Below are positions 1 through 9,394 of a stretch of 64,000 nucleotides of DNA, piece by piece. Where the stretch lies: positions 3,348,001 through 3,412,000 of the forward strand of contig NZ_NEVS01000004.1 in the NCBI RefSeq assembly GCF_002261215.1. Reading direction: 5' to 3'. The position numbers and the translations under genes were made by a program. This DNA is from Bordetella genomosp. 11. Its GTDB lineage: Bacteria > Pseudomonadota > Gammaproteobacteria > Burkholderiales > Burkholderiaceae_B. The notes under the pieces are model-generated. The model worked only from the letters and a program-made list of their open reading frames with translations. It was not told where the DNA came from and did no database searches. How positions within the stretch are numbered: the stretch's first letter is position 1; the number at the start of each line of letters is the position of its first letter.

Positions 1-106
1 CGGCTACGCGCGCAGGCCACCGGTATGGATGAAAGCCAGCGACACCATCGAGGTCGAAATCGAAGGAATAGGCATTCTGTCTAACCGTATCGAAGACGAA
101 GCCTGA
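1..106 (+). CDS. Fumarylacetoacetate hydrolase family protein, C-terminal end (partial)
   Basis: Only the last 34 codons are in the window, read in the second forward frame and ending in TGA at 104-106. The residues include RRPPVWMK and the stretch GDTIEVEIEGIG-like (seen as SDTIEVEIEGIGIL), the typical end of FAH-family hydrolases (2-keto-4-pentenoate hydratase and acylpyruvase relatives), where this strand closes the catalytic beta-roll. The substrate cannot be deduced from the tail. It converges on the transporter gene on the other strand with about 90 bases between the stops. Confidence 0.7.
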   Translation, partial: GYARRPPVWMKASDTIEVEIEGIGILSNRIEDEA

Positions 107-197
107 GCTTCGCCACACTGGCCTTTGACGTCCACGCTCTCACACTCGTGCGCACCGGAAAGGCGCCGCGCCGCCCAGCGACGCGACCACCGGACTG

Positions 198-1334
198 TCA
201 ACCGGCGTCCTGCCCGGAAGACCCGGGCTGCGCGCACGCCAAGGCCGACAGCGCGAGCAGGACTGCCGGCACGCTGTAGATCCAGACGGGCGAAACCAAT
301 GGCAGCATAACGCCAGCCAGCAGCGGCCCCGTACCCGCGCCGATGTCGCGCCACACCGCGCGCGATGCCAGCGCCTGTACTCGCCCCGGCCCAGGCGTCC
401 GCATGGCCACGATAGGCGGCAAAAGCGGCAGTTGCAGCGCCCGCAGCACCACGATGGCGGCCGCGCAGCTCCAGATCCACCCCACGCCGAAACCCACGAG
501 AACGATGGCGGTCAGCACCGACAGCCAGACCAGCAACCGCACCGGGCCGAACCGTTCCGCCAGACGTCCGCCCACGGGGCTTAACACGATCTCGCCGAGA
601 TAGCGCAACGCCAATACCACCCCGGCCACGATCACCGAACCGGCGGGCATAAGGTCCTTACCCAGGTAGGACAGGCCGATGATGAAGAGGCCATCGAGCG
701 TGAAGCCTTCCAGAAACGACCAGGTATCCAGGCTGCCGGGCAGGCGCAGCCGGCGACTCTGCTGCGGCATGGAATGCGGGTGGCTGGGCAACCGATGCGC
801 CACAACCACGCCCAGAAAGGCCACCAGTGCCAGAACGAAGAAAATCGCGCGCGGCCCCCAGAGTTCCGCCATCCATGCACCCAGCGGCAGCGCCACCACT
901 GGCCCCATCGCGATGACCGCGCGCGAACGGCCGTTGCGCCGCGCCACGCCGACCGGGTCCGCGGTCGCCATGGCCTGGGTGGACAGGTTCAGGGCAGCGA
1001 ACGACAAGCCCCACAGAAGACGCAGCGGCACCAGGGCCCAGAAGCCCGTGAGCGTCGCATAGCCCAGCGCGCTTAGCGTGGCGGCGGCTGCCGCCAGCAT
1101 GCAGGTCGGCCGATCGCCATGCCGTGCATAGAAACGCGCCACCCACCCGTAGCCGGCGATGCGCACGAGACGGTTTGCCGCCAGCAGAACGCCGGCTTCG
1201 GCGAGCGACACGCCGAACTGCGCGGCGTATATCGGCAATATCAGGTACAGCACCGTATCGCCAGGCAGCGTCAACGCCAGCGTGGCGGCGGCGTTCCGCG
1301 AATGCGCGTCAGTCGGGGAGATGCGGTCTATCAT
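198..1334 (-). CDS. MFS transporter
   Basis: A 378-residue hydrophobic protein with about twelve predicted membrane spans and short loops, the layout of the major facilitator superfamily. A charged loop between spans 2 and 3 (ARHGDRPT) sits where the family signature lies, and a similar loop (GGRLAERFGP) begins the second half. The substrate is unknown; drug or sugar-efflux type is possible. Two starts are open: ATG at 1334, which has no clear ribosome site, and ATG at 1373 or 1370 just after an AAGG. If 1373 is right, the palindrome at 1337-1356 is inside the gene. It points toward the FAH-family gene end, so the two are not an operon. Confidence 0.8.
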   Translation of the reverse strand: MIDRISPTDAHSRNAAATLALTLPGDTVLYLILPIYAAQFGVSLAEAGVLLAANRLVRIAGYGWVARFYARHGDRPTCMLAAAAATLSALGYATLTGFWALVPLRLLWGLSFAALNLSTQAMATADPVGVARRNGRSRAVIAMGPVVALPLGAWMAELWGPRAIFFVLALVAFLGVVVAHRLPSHPHSMPQQSRRLRLPGSLDTWSFLEGFTLDGLFIIGLSYLGKDLMPAGSVIVAGVVLALRYLGEIVLSPVGGRLAERFGPVRLLVWLSVLTAIVLVGFGVGWIWSCAAAIVVLRALQLPLLPPIVAMRTPGPGRVQALASRAVWRDIGAGTGPLLAGVMLPLVSPVWIYSVPAVLLALSALACAQPGSSGQDAG

Positions 1335-1336
1335 AT

Positions 1337-1356
1337 ATAGACATCTAGACGTATAT
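1337..1356. promoter_or_regulatory. Imperfect 20-bp palindrome, possible operator
   Basis: The sequence is centred on TCTAGA with arms ending ATA and TAT; eight of ten base pairs match. It is AT-rich against GC-rich surroundings and lies right before the ATG at 1334 of the transporter. A TetR- or MarR-type operator is conceivable, but no regulator gene is next to it, and it would be coding if the upstream start at 1373 is used. Confidence 0.25.
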
Positions 1357-1373
1357 GCCAAAGTCGACATCAT

Positions 1374-1738
1374 GCCTTATATTTCAGTTTTGTGGCAACT
1401 GGTGTTCGCCGCGCGGGAAACGGATATGCATGCATGCTTCATGTCCGTTGTCGCAGCATGCATGAAGGCCTCGCGCACACCGATACCGCGCTCGATCGCG
1501 CCCGACTGTGGCACTTGGATCAGGATGCCAAATGCCCCGATGGACAGCCGGCTACCGGCAGATGAAGTGATCGGTTTTTCGCAGGCGCCAGTCGGCTACG
1601 CCCATGCAACCCGCTCTCCCTCGGGATAACCGGGGTAAACGTTTGCGTCCATCATGGATGGCGCCCCGACGAACCCTTTGTCGGGTGCTGGGCTAGCTGC
1701 TTGCCATCGGAAATCCAGGCCAACGCCCGGAAGGGACG
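1374..1738. other. Intergenic stretch without a recognised gene
   Basis: About 365 bases between the transporter start and the tRNA terminator. Open frames here show no start-plus-ribosome-site combination and no recognisable protein. An AT-rich patch around 1375-1400 probably holds the transporter promoter. Confidence 0.5.
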
Positions 1739-1771
1739 AAAAAAAAGCACCGCGATCGCTCGCAAGTGCTT
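1739..1771 (-). terminator. Rho-independent terminator of tRNA-Lys
   Basis: Read on the minus strand, AAGCAC (1771-1766) pairs with GTGCTT (1750-1745), with a second inner stem GCGA/TCGC in the loop, followed by a run of eight T. It lies about 30 bases past the tRNA 3' end in the correct direction. Confidence 0.85.
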
Positions 1772-1802
1772 GATTTTCTCTGGGGGACCCAGAAAGGAAT
1801 TC

Positions 1803-1878
1803 TGGTGGGCTGTGAGTGGCTCGAACACTCGACCTACGGATTAAGAGTCCGCTGCTCTACCAACTGAGCTAACAGCCC
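1803..1878 (-). tRNA. tRNA-Lys (anticodon CTT)
   Basis: A complete 76-base tRNA with encoded CCA (1805-1803). The acceptor stem pairs GGGCTGT with ACAGCCC, the D arm reads AGCTCAGTTGGTAGAGC, the T loop is TTCGAGC, and the anticodon loop CTCTTAA sits on a GCGGA/TCCGT stem, giving anticodon CTT for lysine codon AAG. It has its own promoter at 2010-2038 and terminator at 1739-1771, so it is a single-gene transcript. No duplicated 3' end lies next to it, so there is no sign that it is used as an integration site here. Confidence 0.97.
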
Positions 1879-2009
1879 GATTTGCGCGATCCGAGGCTTG
1901 CGGGATATCCCGCGCGAACCTCGATACGGCCGCTCGACCCGGGGCGGAGGTCTATTCAAGATGCCCCGGGGTTTCCCCCAAAGCGACGTCGCCCGAATCA
2001 AGAGGCAAA

Positions 2010-2038
2010 AGTATACATGTTTTCTCCGCCTCGGCCAA
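2010..2038 (-). promoter_or_regulatory. Sigma-70 promoter of tRNA-Lys(CTT)
   Basis: On the minus strand TTGGCC (2038-2033) and TATACT (2015-2010) are 17 bases apart, a near-consensus sigma-70 pair. Transcription would start near 2003, giving a leader of about 125 bases before the tRNA. The rest of the 333-base gap 1879-2211 holds no gene that I can support; the promoter of the diguanylate cyclase must also lie in it. Confidence 0.6.
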
Positions 2039-2211
2039 GCCGGCCGCCCCGCCATCGCGACACCCCCGGCAGCCTGTCGCCCCAGCGCGACAAACCGCCT
2101 CCGGCATCCCCCCGTGGGCGCCCACAAGCCCGGCCCGCCCTCCTACTTTCGGAGGTACAGGGCGTATCATCCTTGGATTCCAAGCTTGAGTAGCGCCGGC
2201 AGCCCACTTCT

Positions 2212-3828
2212 ATGTTCAGAATCGACCTGCGGCGTCTCATCCTGTGGCTGTGTTTATGTTCGGTACTGGTGGCGCTGGGGAACAGCTTTTACGCCAGCTA
2301 TCGGGTACAGCGCGAAATCCTCCTGAACAACACCCTGGAAGGCAATCGCGCATACGCGGCCAAGCTGGCAAGGACCACGGACAACTTCATCAAGACCATC
2401 CGGCAGGAATTGGCGTACAGCGCCAGCATGCTGTCGGATATGGAGACCGGTCCGGACCGTGCCGCCGATGAGACGCGTCGCCTGATGCGACAGAACGATC
2501 ATTTCAATTCAGTGCTGGTGGTGGACGCCACGGGCCTGATACAAGCCGTGGATCCGCCCCTCACGGGCCTGGTGGGCGCGCGCCCGGACAGCGAGGCCGT
2601 GCAGCGCGCGCTGCAGTCCAAGCAACCCGAGATCAGCGAACCGTATATGGGCATCACGGGACGCTGGGTCATCCTGAATTCCCACCCCATCTTCGACCGC
2701 CAGGGCCGCTACATCGGCTTTATCGCCGGTACCCTGTACCTGCATGAGCCGAACGCGCTGCACCTGCTGCTGGGCGAACACTATTACCGCGACGGTTCCT
2801 ACCTGTATGTCGTGGATCGCACCGGCAAACTGATCTATCACCCCGACGTCGGGCGCATCGGCGAATCGGCGAGTACCAATCCCATCGTTGGCGACCTCAT
2901 GCGGGGCGTATCCGGCGAACGGCGCGTGCGCAATACCAAGGGCGTGGAGATGCTCGCGGGCTATGCCGTCGTCCCGACCACGGGATGGGGCCTGGTAGCC
3001 CAGCGGCCCGTGCTGGGCACACTGCAGCGCATGGACGATCTTCTCTGGCTTACCGTGCGCAATTCCCTGCCCTTGATGATCGTGCTGCTGCTTTGCATCG
3101 GCTGGCTCTCCAAGCTGATCGCCCAGCCCCTATGGCAGTTGGCCAGCGCGGCCAAGCAGATGGACGAACTGGACGCTTCCGAACGCATCCGCGGCGTGCG
3201 GTCGTGGTACTTCGAGGCCGCGCAATTGAAGCGCGCGCTGCTGACCGGGCTGGGCAGCATCAATCACAAGATGCGCAGCCTGCGGCGCGAGTCGACGACG
3301 GACGCGCTTACGTCGCTGCTCAATCGCCGCGGCCTGATGCGGGCGCTCGACGAGTTCGCCACTACCGGCGTGCCGTTCGCGGTGGCGGTGATCGACATCG
3401 ATAACTTCAAAGCCATCAACGATCGCCATGGGCACGACACCGGCGATGACGTCATCCGCGTGCTGGCTTCGCTGATGCGCCACGGCTCGCGCAGCAACGA
3501 CGTGCTGGCGCGCGCTGGGGGCGAGGAATTCACCATGCTGTTGCCCGCCACCTCGCTGGACGACGCGGTACGCGCCGCGGAACGCTTGCGTGTGTCGATG
3601 GAGGAAGCGGTGAATCCCACGGGCGGCACGGTGACGATATCGATCGGCGTTTCCCGCTATCCCGACCACGGCAAGGACGTCTATGCCGTGATGAAAGAGG
3701 CGGACAAGGCGCTGTATTTCGCCAAGAACCACGGCCGCAACCAGACCTGCGTCGCCGCCCCGGACAGTCCGGAGGGTTTCCTGGCGGTCGCGCGGCCCGG
3801 CGCGGCCTCCGCCCAGGCGGCGCGCTAA
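2212..3828 (+). CDS. Membrane diguanylate cyclase with periplasmic sensor domain
   Basis: A 538-residue protein: membrane span at about 9-28, a periplasmic region of about 250 residues with a double-Cache look (motifs LVVDATGLIQAV and YLYVVDRTGKLIYHP), a second span at about 285-305, a linker, and a GGDEF domain from about 370. The active-site motif is GGEEF near residue 436, so synthesis of c-di-GMP from GTP is expected. The inhibitory site RxxD is present as RSND five residues before it, so product feedback is likely. Its stop overlaps the stop of the convergent AsmA gene by four bases. Confidence 0.92.
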   Translation: MFRIDLRRLILWLCLCSVLVALGNSFYASYRVQREILLNNTLEGNRAYAAKLARTTDNFIKTIRQELAYSASMLSDMETGPDRAADETRRLMRQNDHFNSVLVVDATGLIQAVDPPLTGLVGARPDSEAVQRALQSKQPEISEPYMGITGRWVILNSHPIFDRQGRYIGFIAGTLYLHEPNALHLLLGEHYYRDGSYLYVVDRTGKLIYHPDVGRIGESASTNPIVGDLMRGVSGERRVRNTKGVEMLAGYAVVPTTGWGLVAQRPVLGTLQRMDDLLWLTVRNSLPLMIVLLLCIGWLSKLIAQPLWQLASAAKQMDELDASERIRGVRSWYFEAAQLKRALLTGLGSINHKMRSLRRESTTDALTSLLNRRGLMRALDEFATTGVPFAVAVIDIDNFKAINDRHGHDTGDDVIRVLASLMRHGSRSNDVLARAGGEEFTMLLPATSLDDAVRAAERLRVSMEEAVNPTGGTVTISIGVSRYPDHGKDVYAVMKEADKALYFAKNHGRNQTCVAAPDSPEGFLAVARPGAASAQAAR

Positions 3829-6050
3829 CGCGTCTGGCGCGCCTTCGTCGCGGGGCGCGGCGGCGGGGCCTTGGGTGCCTGCTGCATCTCGTGCAACATC
3901 GTCGAGCACTGGTTCTCAGCGCCCTGGTTGCTGGGGACGATCAAGGCCAGCAAGCCCGCCGCGGGCGTCAACGCGGCGCCCAGCGCCACCATCCCCGCCC
4001 CCCGCGCGACCAGCGGTCCGACCTTCACCCCCGCCTTGGGATTCTTCAATGTCCCGTTCACGTACAGGGGCGAGCGCAGCGATATGATGCGCAGCCCCTT
4101 GCTATGCGGCGTGATATCCAGGTCGATGGCTTCCGATTTGAAGTTGACGGTGCCATCGATATCGATAACCGCATTCTCGGTATCGAAGACGAAGAGGTCA
4201 GGCTTGGCCAGGCCGTCCTTCAGGGCGATATCCGCGGCCGCGCAGTTGATCGGCACTTCTTCATCGCCGAACAGCTTGGCTACGACGTAGTTGCCCACAT
4301 TCAGGCCGGCCAGTTCCATCAGGCTGCTGCTGATAAGTCCGTCGTTGATCAGGATCTTGGTTTCGCCATTGGCGGAGCCCAGCAGCGCCGCGACCGAATT
4401 GCCGTTGGCGCTCAGCGCGGCGTCGCCATTCAGTTCGCCAAGGCTGCGCCGCATGCTCTGCACTTTGGGAAAGAGCTGCTGCAATTGAAGGCGGCGCGCG
4501 GAGACCTTGGCGCGCCCAGGCATCGGTTTCTTGGACCCGTCGAGGTGGATATCCGCATCCAGGGTACCGCCGGCCATGCCGAAGCGCAGCGGCGTCAGGG
4601 CCAGCGCGCCATCGTTCATCACCGCGCGCACCTGCAGGTCGCTGATCGGAAGCTGGGCGGACTGGATGATTTTCTTGGCCTTCAGACTGACGTCGGCGTC
4701 CATCGCGGCCCAGCGATCCGTGCGGAACTCCTGTACCGGCAAGGCCTTGTCCGGCGGCTGCTCCGATGGGCTGCCGCCGTCCGACGTGGATGCCTGTCCG
4801 GATGCCCGCTCGGCGCGCGCCACCTTGGCGCTGTCCGAAGCGGCCTTGCGTCCGCTTCCCTTGCCGGTGTCCGCCCCGACCAGAGGCCCCAGGTCCGCGA
4901 AGCGCAGCAGGTTGGAGGTGAATTGCCCCTGAAGGCGGGGCCGCGGCTTGCCGTTGGTGAAGGTAAGGTCGCCGTGGATATCGCTATCTCCGACCTTGCC
5001 GTTGAAATCCCGGTATTCATACACAGCGCCTTGCGGCTCGTTCAGGCGCCCGACCAGGTGCCCATCCGTACTGTAGGGCGGGGTATCGGGCAGCGCGACG
5101 CCGATCAGCGGATAGAGATCCGCCATGCTGGCGCCCGACAGGGTCAGGCGCAGGTCCAGCGCGCCCAGATGCATGGGATCCGTCAGCGTCCCCGTCGCCG
5201 AGGCCTTGGTCTGGCCAACGGCCGCCTTCACTTCCACCGGGAAGGGTTTGGCCGTGTCCTGCATGGCCAGCACCCCGCCGATGCGTCCCTGGCCATCGAC
5301 CTCCAGGCCCTTGTACTTGCCCTTTGCGCGCCAGCCGAACACGTAGGCGTCGTCGCCGCCCTGGGGCGGCTGCGCCCCCGCCGCGGAACCGGCGCCCTGG
5401 GGCGGCGCCTTCCGGCCGGCCAGATCGCCGGCCACCGCCGCTCCCGCAAGATTGGCGATGGACACCGGCTTGCCCAGAGGGTCCACGACGACTTGCACAT
5501 CGGCCTGGCGCGTTTCGTCCAGGTACCCGATGGTGCCCTTGTCGAAGGCGATTTCGCGCACATCCAGCCGCCAGGCCGAGCCCTTGTCCTTTTCCTTGTC
5601 CGCGTCCTTTTCATCCTGCGGCGTGAAGGCCCAGTTCGCGCTTCCGTCGGACCGCCGCTCCAGGCTGACCGACGGTTCTCCCAGTTCGACCTGCCGCAAG
5701 GCGACGGTGTGCGTCAGCAACGGCAGCAGGCCGACCCTGAAGCCCAAGTGTTTCAAGGTGGCGAATTGGGGCGCGCGGCCCCAGTCCGTATTGGCCACCG
5801 AGATATCGGCGGCGGTTATCTGGGCCCACGGAATCCAGGCGCGCCAGCCATGGTCCTCCTGGGAGCGCCGCCACGCGAGCGCCAGGTCGCCATGGATCGC
5901 CACCGGCCGCCCCAGCGCCGCGCTGGCCTTCTCTTCCACAAAGGGCTTGAATCGATTCAAGTCCAGGGTGGCAAGAAACACGATCGCGGCCACGAGGACT
6001 AAAATGACCGCTGCGCCGATACCGGCGAGAACCTTATATTTACGCGCCAT
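3825..6050 (-). CDS. AsmA family protein
   Basis: A 741-residue protein with a single N-terminal membrane anchor (about residues 7-27) followed by a long periplasmic region. The start shows the AsmA pattern: anchor, then DLNRFKPFVEEKASAALGRPVAI, and near the C-terminus a second AsmA motif (LNGDAALSANG, IDIDGTVNFKSEAIDLDI). AsmA-like proteins are thought to act in outer-membrane lipid or protein homeostasis as beta-groove bridges. ATG at 6050 follows AAGAAGG at a good distance, so it is preferred over the TTG 18 bases upstream. A Pro/Gly/Ala-rich insert interrupts the middle part. Confidence 0.88.
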   Translation of the reverse strand: MARKYKVLAGIGAAVILVLVAAIVFLATLDLNRFKPFVEEKASAALGRPVAIHGDLALAWRRSQEDHGWRAWIPWAQITAADISVANTDWGRAPQFATLKHLGFRVGLLPLLTHTVALRQVELGEPSVSLERRSDGSANWAFTPQDEKDADKEKDKGSAWRLDVREIAFDKGTIGYLDETRQADVQVVVDPLGKPVSIANLAGAAVAGDLAGRKAPPQGAGSAAGAQPPQGGDDAYVFGWRAKGKYKGLEVDGQGRIGGVLAMQDTAKPFPVEVKAAVGQTKASATGTLTDPMHLGALDLRLTLSGASMADLYPLIGVALPDTPPYSTDGHLVGRLNEPQGAVYEYRDFNGKVGDSDIHGDLTFTNGKPRPRLQGQFTSNLLRFADLGPLVGADTGKGSGRKAASDSAKVARAERASGQASTSDGGSPSEQPPDKALPVQEFRTDRWAAMDADVSLKAKKIIQSAQLPISDLQVRAVMNDGALALTPLRFGMAGGTLDADIHLDGSKKPMPGRAKVSARRLQLQQLFPKVQSMRRSLGELNGDAALSANGNSVAALLGSANGETKILINDGLISSSLMELAGLNVGNYVVAKLFGDEEVPINCAAADIALKDGLAKPDLFVFDTENAVIDIDGTVNFKSEAIDLDITPHSKGLRIISLRSPLYVNGTLKNPKAGVKVGPLVARGAGMVALGAALTPAAGLLALIVPSNQGAENQCSTMLHEMQQAPKAPPPRPATKARQTR

Positions 6051-6256
6051 TGCGTCGCCTTCTTCCAATTGCCGCCAGTCGGCGTGCCCGTCAGCAGGCG
6101 GCGGGGCGCATATTTCGTGCCACGGTCCTCCCGCGGCGAATCCGCATTAACATTGCGGCCCGGGGCCAGTCCCCTTGCAACCCGTGCCCCATGCGTAGGG
6201 GCCATCCACGATAGACAAAGGCATCACGGCCAGGCGCCGCAATGCCGGGAGAGCCC

Positions 6257-8206
6257 ATGCGGCAACTGTGTTTGATTTTCATCGTCGCGGCGATGCTTAT
6301 GTTAACCATAAGCCGTCTTGCCCTGGCGACCTGGCAGCGCACCCGGGTACGCAATGCCGGCGGGCTGTGGCCGATCCTGCGGGGCGGCTGGCGCATCGAC
6401 GCCCACGAAGTCGCGATCCTGGCGGTCGCGCCCGCGGTGTTCTCTCCCTGGCTGGGGCATTTCCCCACCGCCGCGGCGATCACGTCGGTGTGGTTCCAGG
6501 CGGCGTGGCTATTGCTGGTCTTCATGGAAGTCGCGACGCCGCCCTTCATCCTGGAATACGATGCGCGGCCCAACCGGCTGTTCGTCGAATACCTCAAGCA
6601 CCCACGCGAAGTCTCCGGCATGCTGTGGCGCGGATTCAAGGGGCCGCTGGTGGGCGGCCTGGTGGTGGTGGTCCTGGCCGCATGGATAGGCCATATCCTA
6701 TTTGGCGCGCCGCGCCCCGACGCGCCGCTGGCATGGTGGCAGATACCGCTGCTTAGCGTGGCCGCGCTGGCCGTGGGCATACTTGCCATCCGGGGCACGC
6801 TGCAGCACCGCCCCATCAATCCGTCGACGGTGGCCTATTGCAGCGACGGCATGTTGAACATGCTGCCCTTGAACTCGCTTTACAGCGTGCTGTACGCCGT
6901 CTACAGCATGAAGAACGAGAAGTCCGCCTCCGCCGTCTACGGCAACATGCCAGATGACGAAATGCATGCCAAGGTCCTGGAAGCCGCGGGCTTGCCGCTG
7001 CCGCCGGCCGATCCCGCCTACCCCAGCATGCATACGCAGACGCCGTCGCATCCGCGCGCGCGCCCCCTGAATCTCGTCATTATTCTGGAAGAAAGCCTGG
7101 GGGCGCAGTACGTCGCCAACCTGGGCGGGCAGCCCCTGACGCCATGCCTGGACGCCCTGGCGGCGGATGGCTGGAATTTCACCCGCGCCTATGCGACCGG
7201 CACGCGGTCGGTGCGTGGCCTGGAGGCCGTCGTCACCGGCTTTCCGCCGACACCGGCCCAGGCGGTGGTAAAGCTGCCCGATGCCCAGCGGGGCTTTTTC
7301 ACCCTGGCAGACCTGCTGGGCCGACAGGGTTACCACTCGCGCTTCATCTATGGCGGCGAGGCCCACTTCGACAATATGAAGGGCTTCTTCCTGGGCAACG
7401 GGTTCGACCATATCGTGGATCGCGGCGAATTCGTCGACCCGCAATTCGTCGGCACCTGGGGCGCTTCCGACGAAGACATGTTCAACCAGTTGCACCGCCT
7501 GTTAAGCGGCGACCAGGACCAGCCGACTTTCACCCTGGCTTTTACCGTGTCCAACCATACGCCGTGGGAATACCCCAGCGGGCGGATCCAGCCCGACGGC
7601 AATCCCGCCACGGTGGAAAACACGGTGCGCTACGCCGACTGGGCACTGGGACGCTTCTTCGAGCAGGCAAAGAATTCACCCTATTGGGAAAACACGGTAT
7701 TCCTGATTGCGGCGGATCACGACTCGCGCGTCTCGGGCGCCAGCCTGGTGCCTGTGCGCCACTTCCACATTCCCTCCGTCATCCTGGGAGGCAGCGTGGC
7801 GGCGCGCCGCGACGATCGCATCATCAGCCAGATCGACCTCGGGCCCACGCTGCTGTCCCTGATGGGATTGGAGAGCCGGCATCCCATGCTGGGCCGGGAT
7901 CTGACCCGCCCCTTGCCGGACGGCGACCCCGGGCGGGCCATCATGCAATACGGCGACAACTACGGCTACCTGAAGGGGGACCGGCTGCTCGTGCTCGGTC
8001 CGCAAAAAGCGCCGGTGCAATACCGGTATGCAGCGCCCGAAACCTACGAGGCCGTGCCGGTCGACGAAACATTGGCACGGGAAGCACTGGCCCACGCGCT
8101 ATGGCCCAGCTGGGCGTACCGCGAAGGACGCTACGCCCTGCCGCCGCTACACGGCGCGGCCAGCCGCGGCGTGCCATCGCTACGTCCAGGGCTGGAACGC
8201 GCCTGA
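6257..8206 (+). CDS. LTA-synthase-type sulfatase / phosphoglycerol transferase family membrane protein
   Basis: About 649 residues. The first ~190 hold four to five membrane spans; the rest is an alkaline-phosphatase-fold domain facing the periplasm. The metal-binding start is LVIILEESLG, the expected catalytic Thr is in ATGTRS near residue 315, and AADHDSR plus HFHIP hold the later metal ligands. In gram-negative bacteria this family includes OpgB-like phosphoglycerol transferases and phosphoethanolamine transferases; the substrate cannot be fixed from sequence. ATG at 6257 follows GGGAG; an in-frame ATG at 6242 is the alternative. No gene partner: the intergenic stretch up to 8354 holds only two short weak hairpins. 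Confidence 0.8.
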   Translation: MRQLCLIFIVAAMLMLTISRLALATWQRTRVRNAGGLWPILRGGWRIDAHEVAILAVAPAVFSPWLGHFPTAAAITSVWFQAAWLLLVFMEVATPPFILEYDARPNRLFVEYLKHPREVSGMLWRGFKGPLVGGLVVVVLAAWIGHILFGAPRPDAPLAWWQIPLLSVAALAVGILAIRGTLQHRPINPSTVAYCSDGMLNMLPLNSLYSVLYAVYSMKNEKSASAVYGNMPDDEMHAKVLEAAGLPLPPADPAYPSMHTQTPSHPRARPLNLVIILEESLGAQYVANLGGQPLTPCLDALAADGWNFTRAYATGTRSVRGLEAVVTGFPPTPAQAVVKLPDAQRGFFTLADLLGRQGYHSRFIYGGEAHFDNMKGFFLGNGFDHIVDRGEFVDPQFVGTWGASDEDMFNQLHRLLSGDQDQPTFTLAFTVSNHTPWEYPSGRIQPDGNPATVENTVRYADWALGRFFEQAKNSPYWENTVFLIAADHDSRVSGASLVPVRHFHIPSVILGGSVAARRDDRIISQIDLGPTLLSLMGLESRHPMLGRDLTRPLPDGDPGRAIMQYGDNYGYLKGDRLLVLGPQKAPVQYRYAAPETYEAVPVDETLAREALAHALWPSWAYREGRYALPPLHGAASRGVPSLRPGLERA

Positions 8207-8354
8207 CCAGGTCTATCGCTGGCCCGTTAGAAACAAATCGAAACGTCAGGGTCGTTTTGTATCATTACCTCACCCGTGATGCGGGCGTTTTTGTTAAACG
8301 TGTCACACTACCGAACAGAAGCTCATCGCCTGTGCTATTAGAGAACCTGCCAGA

Positions 8355-8729
8355 ATGACCGACACTCCCCTCCAGATCCTGATCGTGGACGACAACGAGA
8401 TGGCGTCGGAACTGCTGTCGGAATTCGTCGACCTGCTGGGCCACAAGTGCCGGGCGGCGGCAACCGGACGCGCGGCCATCGAGGCCTGCGACGCGGCCCG
8501 GCCCGACGTCGTCGTGACCGACATCGTGCTGCCCGACCTGGATGGCTATGAACTGGCCGCGCGCCTGCGCGCCCGGTTCGGCCAGGAAATCCGCATCATC
8601 GCGCTCAGCGGCCTGCCGCGAAACAACGACCGCGCGGAAGCCTCGAATTTCGATGCCTGGCTGGAAAAGCCGCTGGACTTGTCCGTCCTGGAACGTCTGC
8701 TGGGCAACCCTGGAGAAACGTCGACATAA
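8355..8729 (+). CDS. Single-domain response regulator (REC only)
   Basis: A 124-residue receiver domain without an output domain. The acidic pair DD is in LIVDDNE near residue 12, the phospho-acceptor Asp in VVTDIVLPD near 57, the switch Ser in IIALSG and the Lys in LEKP. Its TAA stop overlaps the ATG of the following kinase-like gene by one base, so the two are translated together. Stand-alone receivers of this kind usually shuttle phosphate or bind a partner; the coupled gene is the likely partner. Confidence 0.9.
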   Translation: MTDTPLQILIVDDNEMASELLSEFVDLLGHKCRAAATGRAAIEACDAARPDVVVTDIVLPDLDGYELAARLRARFGQEIRIIALSGLPRNNDRAEASNFDAWLEKPLDLSVLERLLGNPGETST

Positions 8730-9385
8730 TGCCAGCCGCCAATCATGACCTCCGTCTGGTAGAAGGCATCCAGCAAAGAATCCTGGCGCACGTCTTCCCC
8801 GTACTGCGCCATGATGCATTGAAGCCGCTGTCCAACGCCAAGCTCACGATCGTGCTGCTGGAAAAGGCCATCGCCAAGGGCACGCTGGCCTCCGCCGATC
8901 CGCCGCCCTTCATCACCGACCTGGATACCATGCTGGATGACAGCGTGGCCGCGATCCGGCTGTTGAACAACTGGTTCCAGGATGACGGCCCGGCGATGGA
9001 CGTTAGCGCCATCGTCCAGGAATGCCGTCGCCTGGCGTTTTCGCAGTTGCTGCTTTCCGGCAAAAAAGTGCAGATCGACGACTTCGCCCAGGCAGCCCCG
9101 GTCATGCATCGCACCAGCCGCTACGTGCTGATGGCGTGGATGATCCTGGCCATCTACGGCTTGCCCGAGCGCGGTGTCCTGCATATCAAGCAGGATGGGC
9201 CCACTACGTTGGCGGCGCGAGCGTTGCCCGCGCCGGCGGACGCGACCACGCGTACCCTGCAGCCCGAAAGCCCACCTCCCCTCTCACTGGAGGAAGTGCA
9301 TTCCATCGCGGCCTTTTACGGCTGGCGAGTCGAAAAGCAGGACGACGGCTGGTTCTTGAACCTGCCACCACCTGAAAGCAGTTGA
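8729..9385 (+). CDS. Degenerate histidine-kinase or histidine-phosphotransfer-like protein
   Basis: A 218-residue soluble protein. The first ~110 residues look like a two-helix dimerisation bundle with a candidate phospho-His in RHDALKPLS (residue ~28), the position of the H-box. The second part resembles a shrunken HATPase fold without recognisable N, G1 and G2 boxes. This arrangement is like ChpT-type phosphotransfer proteins, but the resemblance is structural and weak. It is translationally coupled to the receiver before it and followed after 9 bases by a c-di-GMP protein, which suggests one signalling unit. I cannot name it more precisely. Confidence 0.55.
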   Translation: MPAANHDLRLVEGIQQRILAHVFPVLRHDALKPLSNAKLTIVLLEKAIAKGTLASADPPPFITDLDTMLDDSVAAIRLLNNWFQDDGPAMDVSAIVQECRRLAFSQLLLSGKKVQIDDFAQAAPVMHRTSRYVLMAWMILAIYGLPERGVLHIKQDGPTTLAARALPAPADATTRTLQPESPPPLSLEEVHSIAAFYGWRVEKQDDGWFLNLPPPESS

Positions 9386-9394
9386 GAGACCGCG

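Noticed and set aside
1159..1629. 156-codon plus-strand frame upstream of the transporter
   Set aside because: It overlaps the transporter start region antisense, lacks a ribosome site and resembles no protein.
3891..6002. 703-codon open frame on the plus strand
   Set aside because: It is the antisense of the AsmA gene, Arg/Gly/Gln/His-rich with no recognisable domain; a GC-rich shadow frame.
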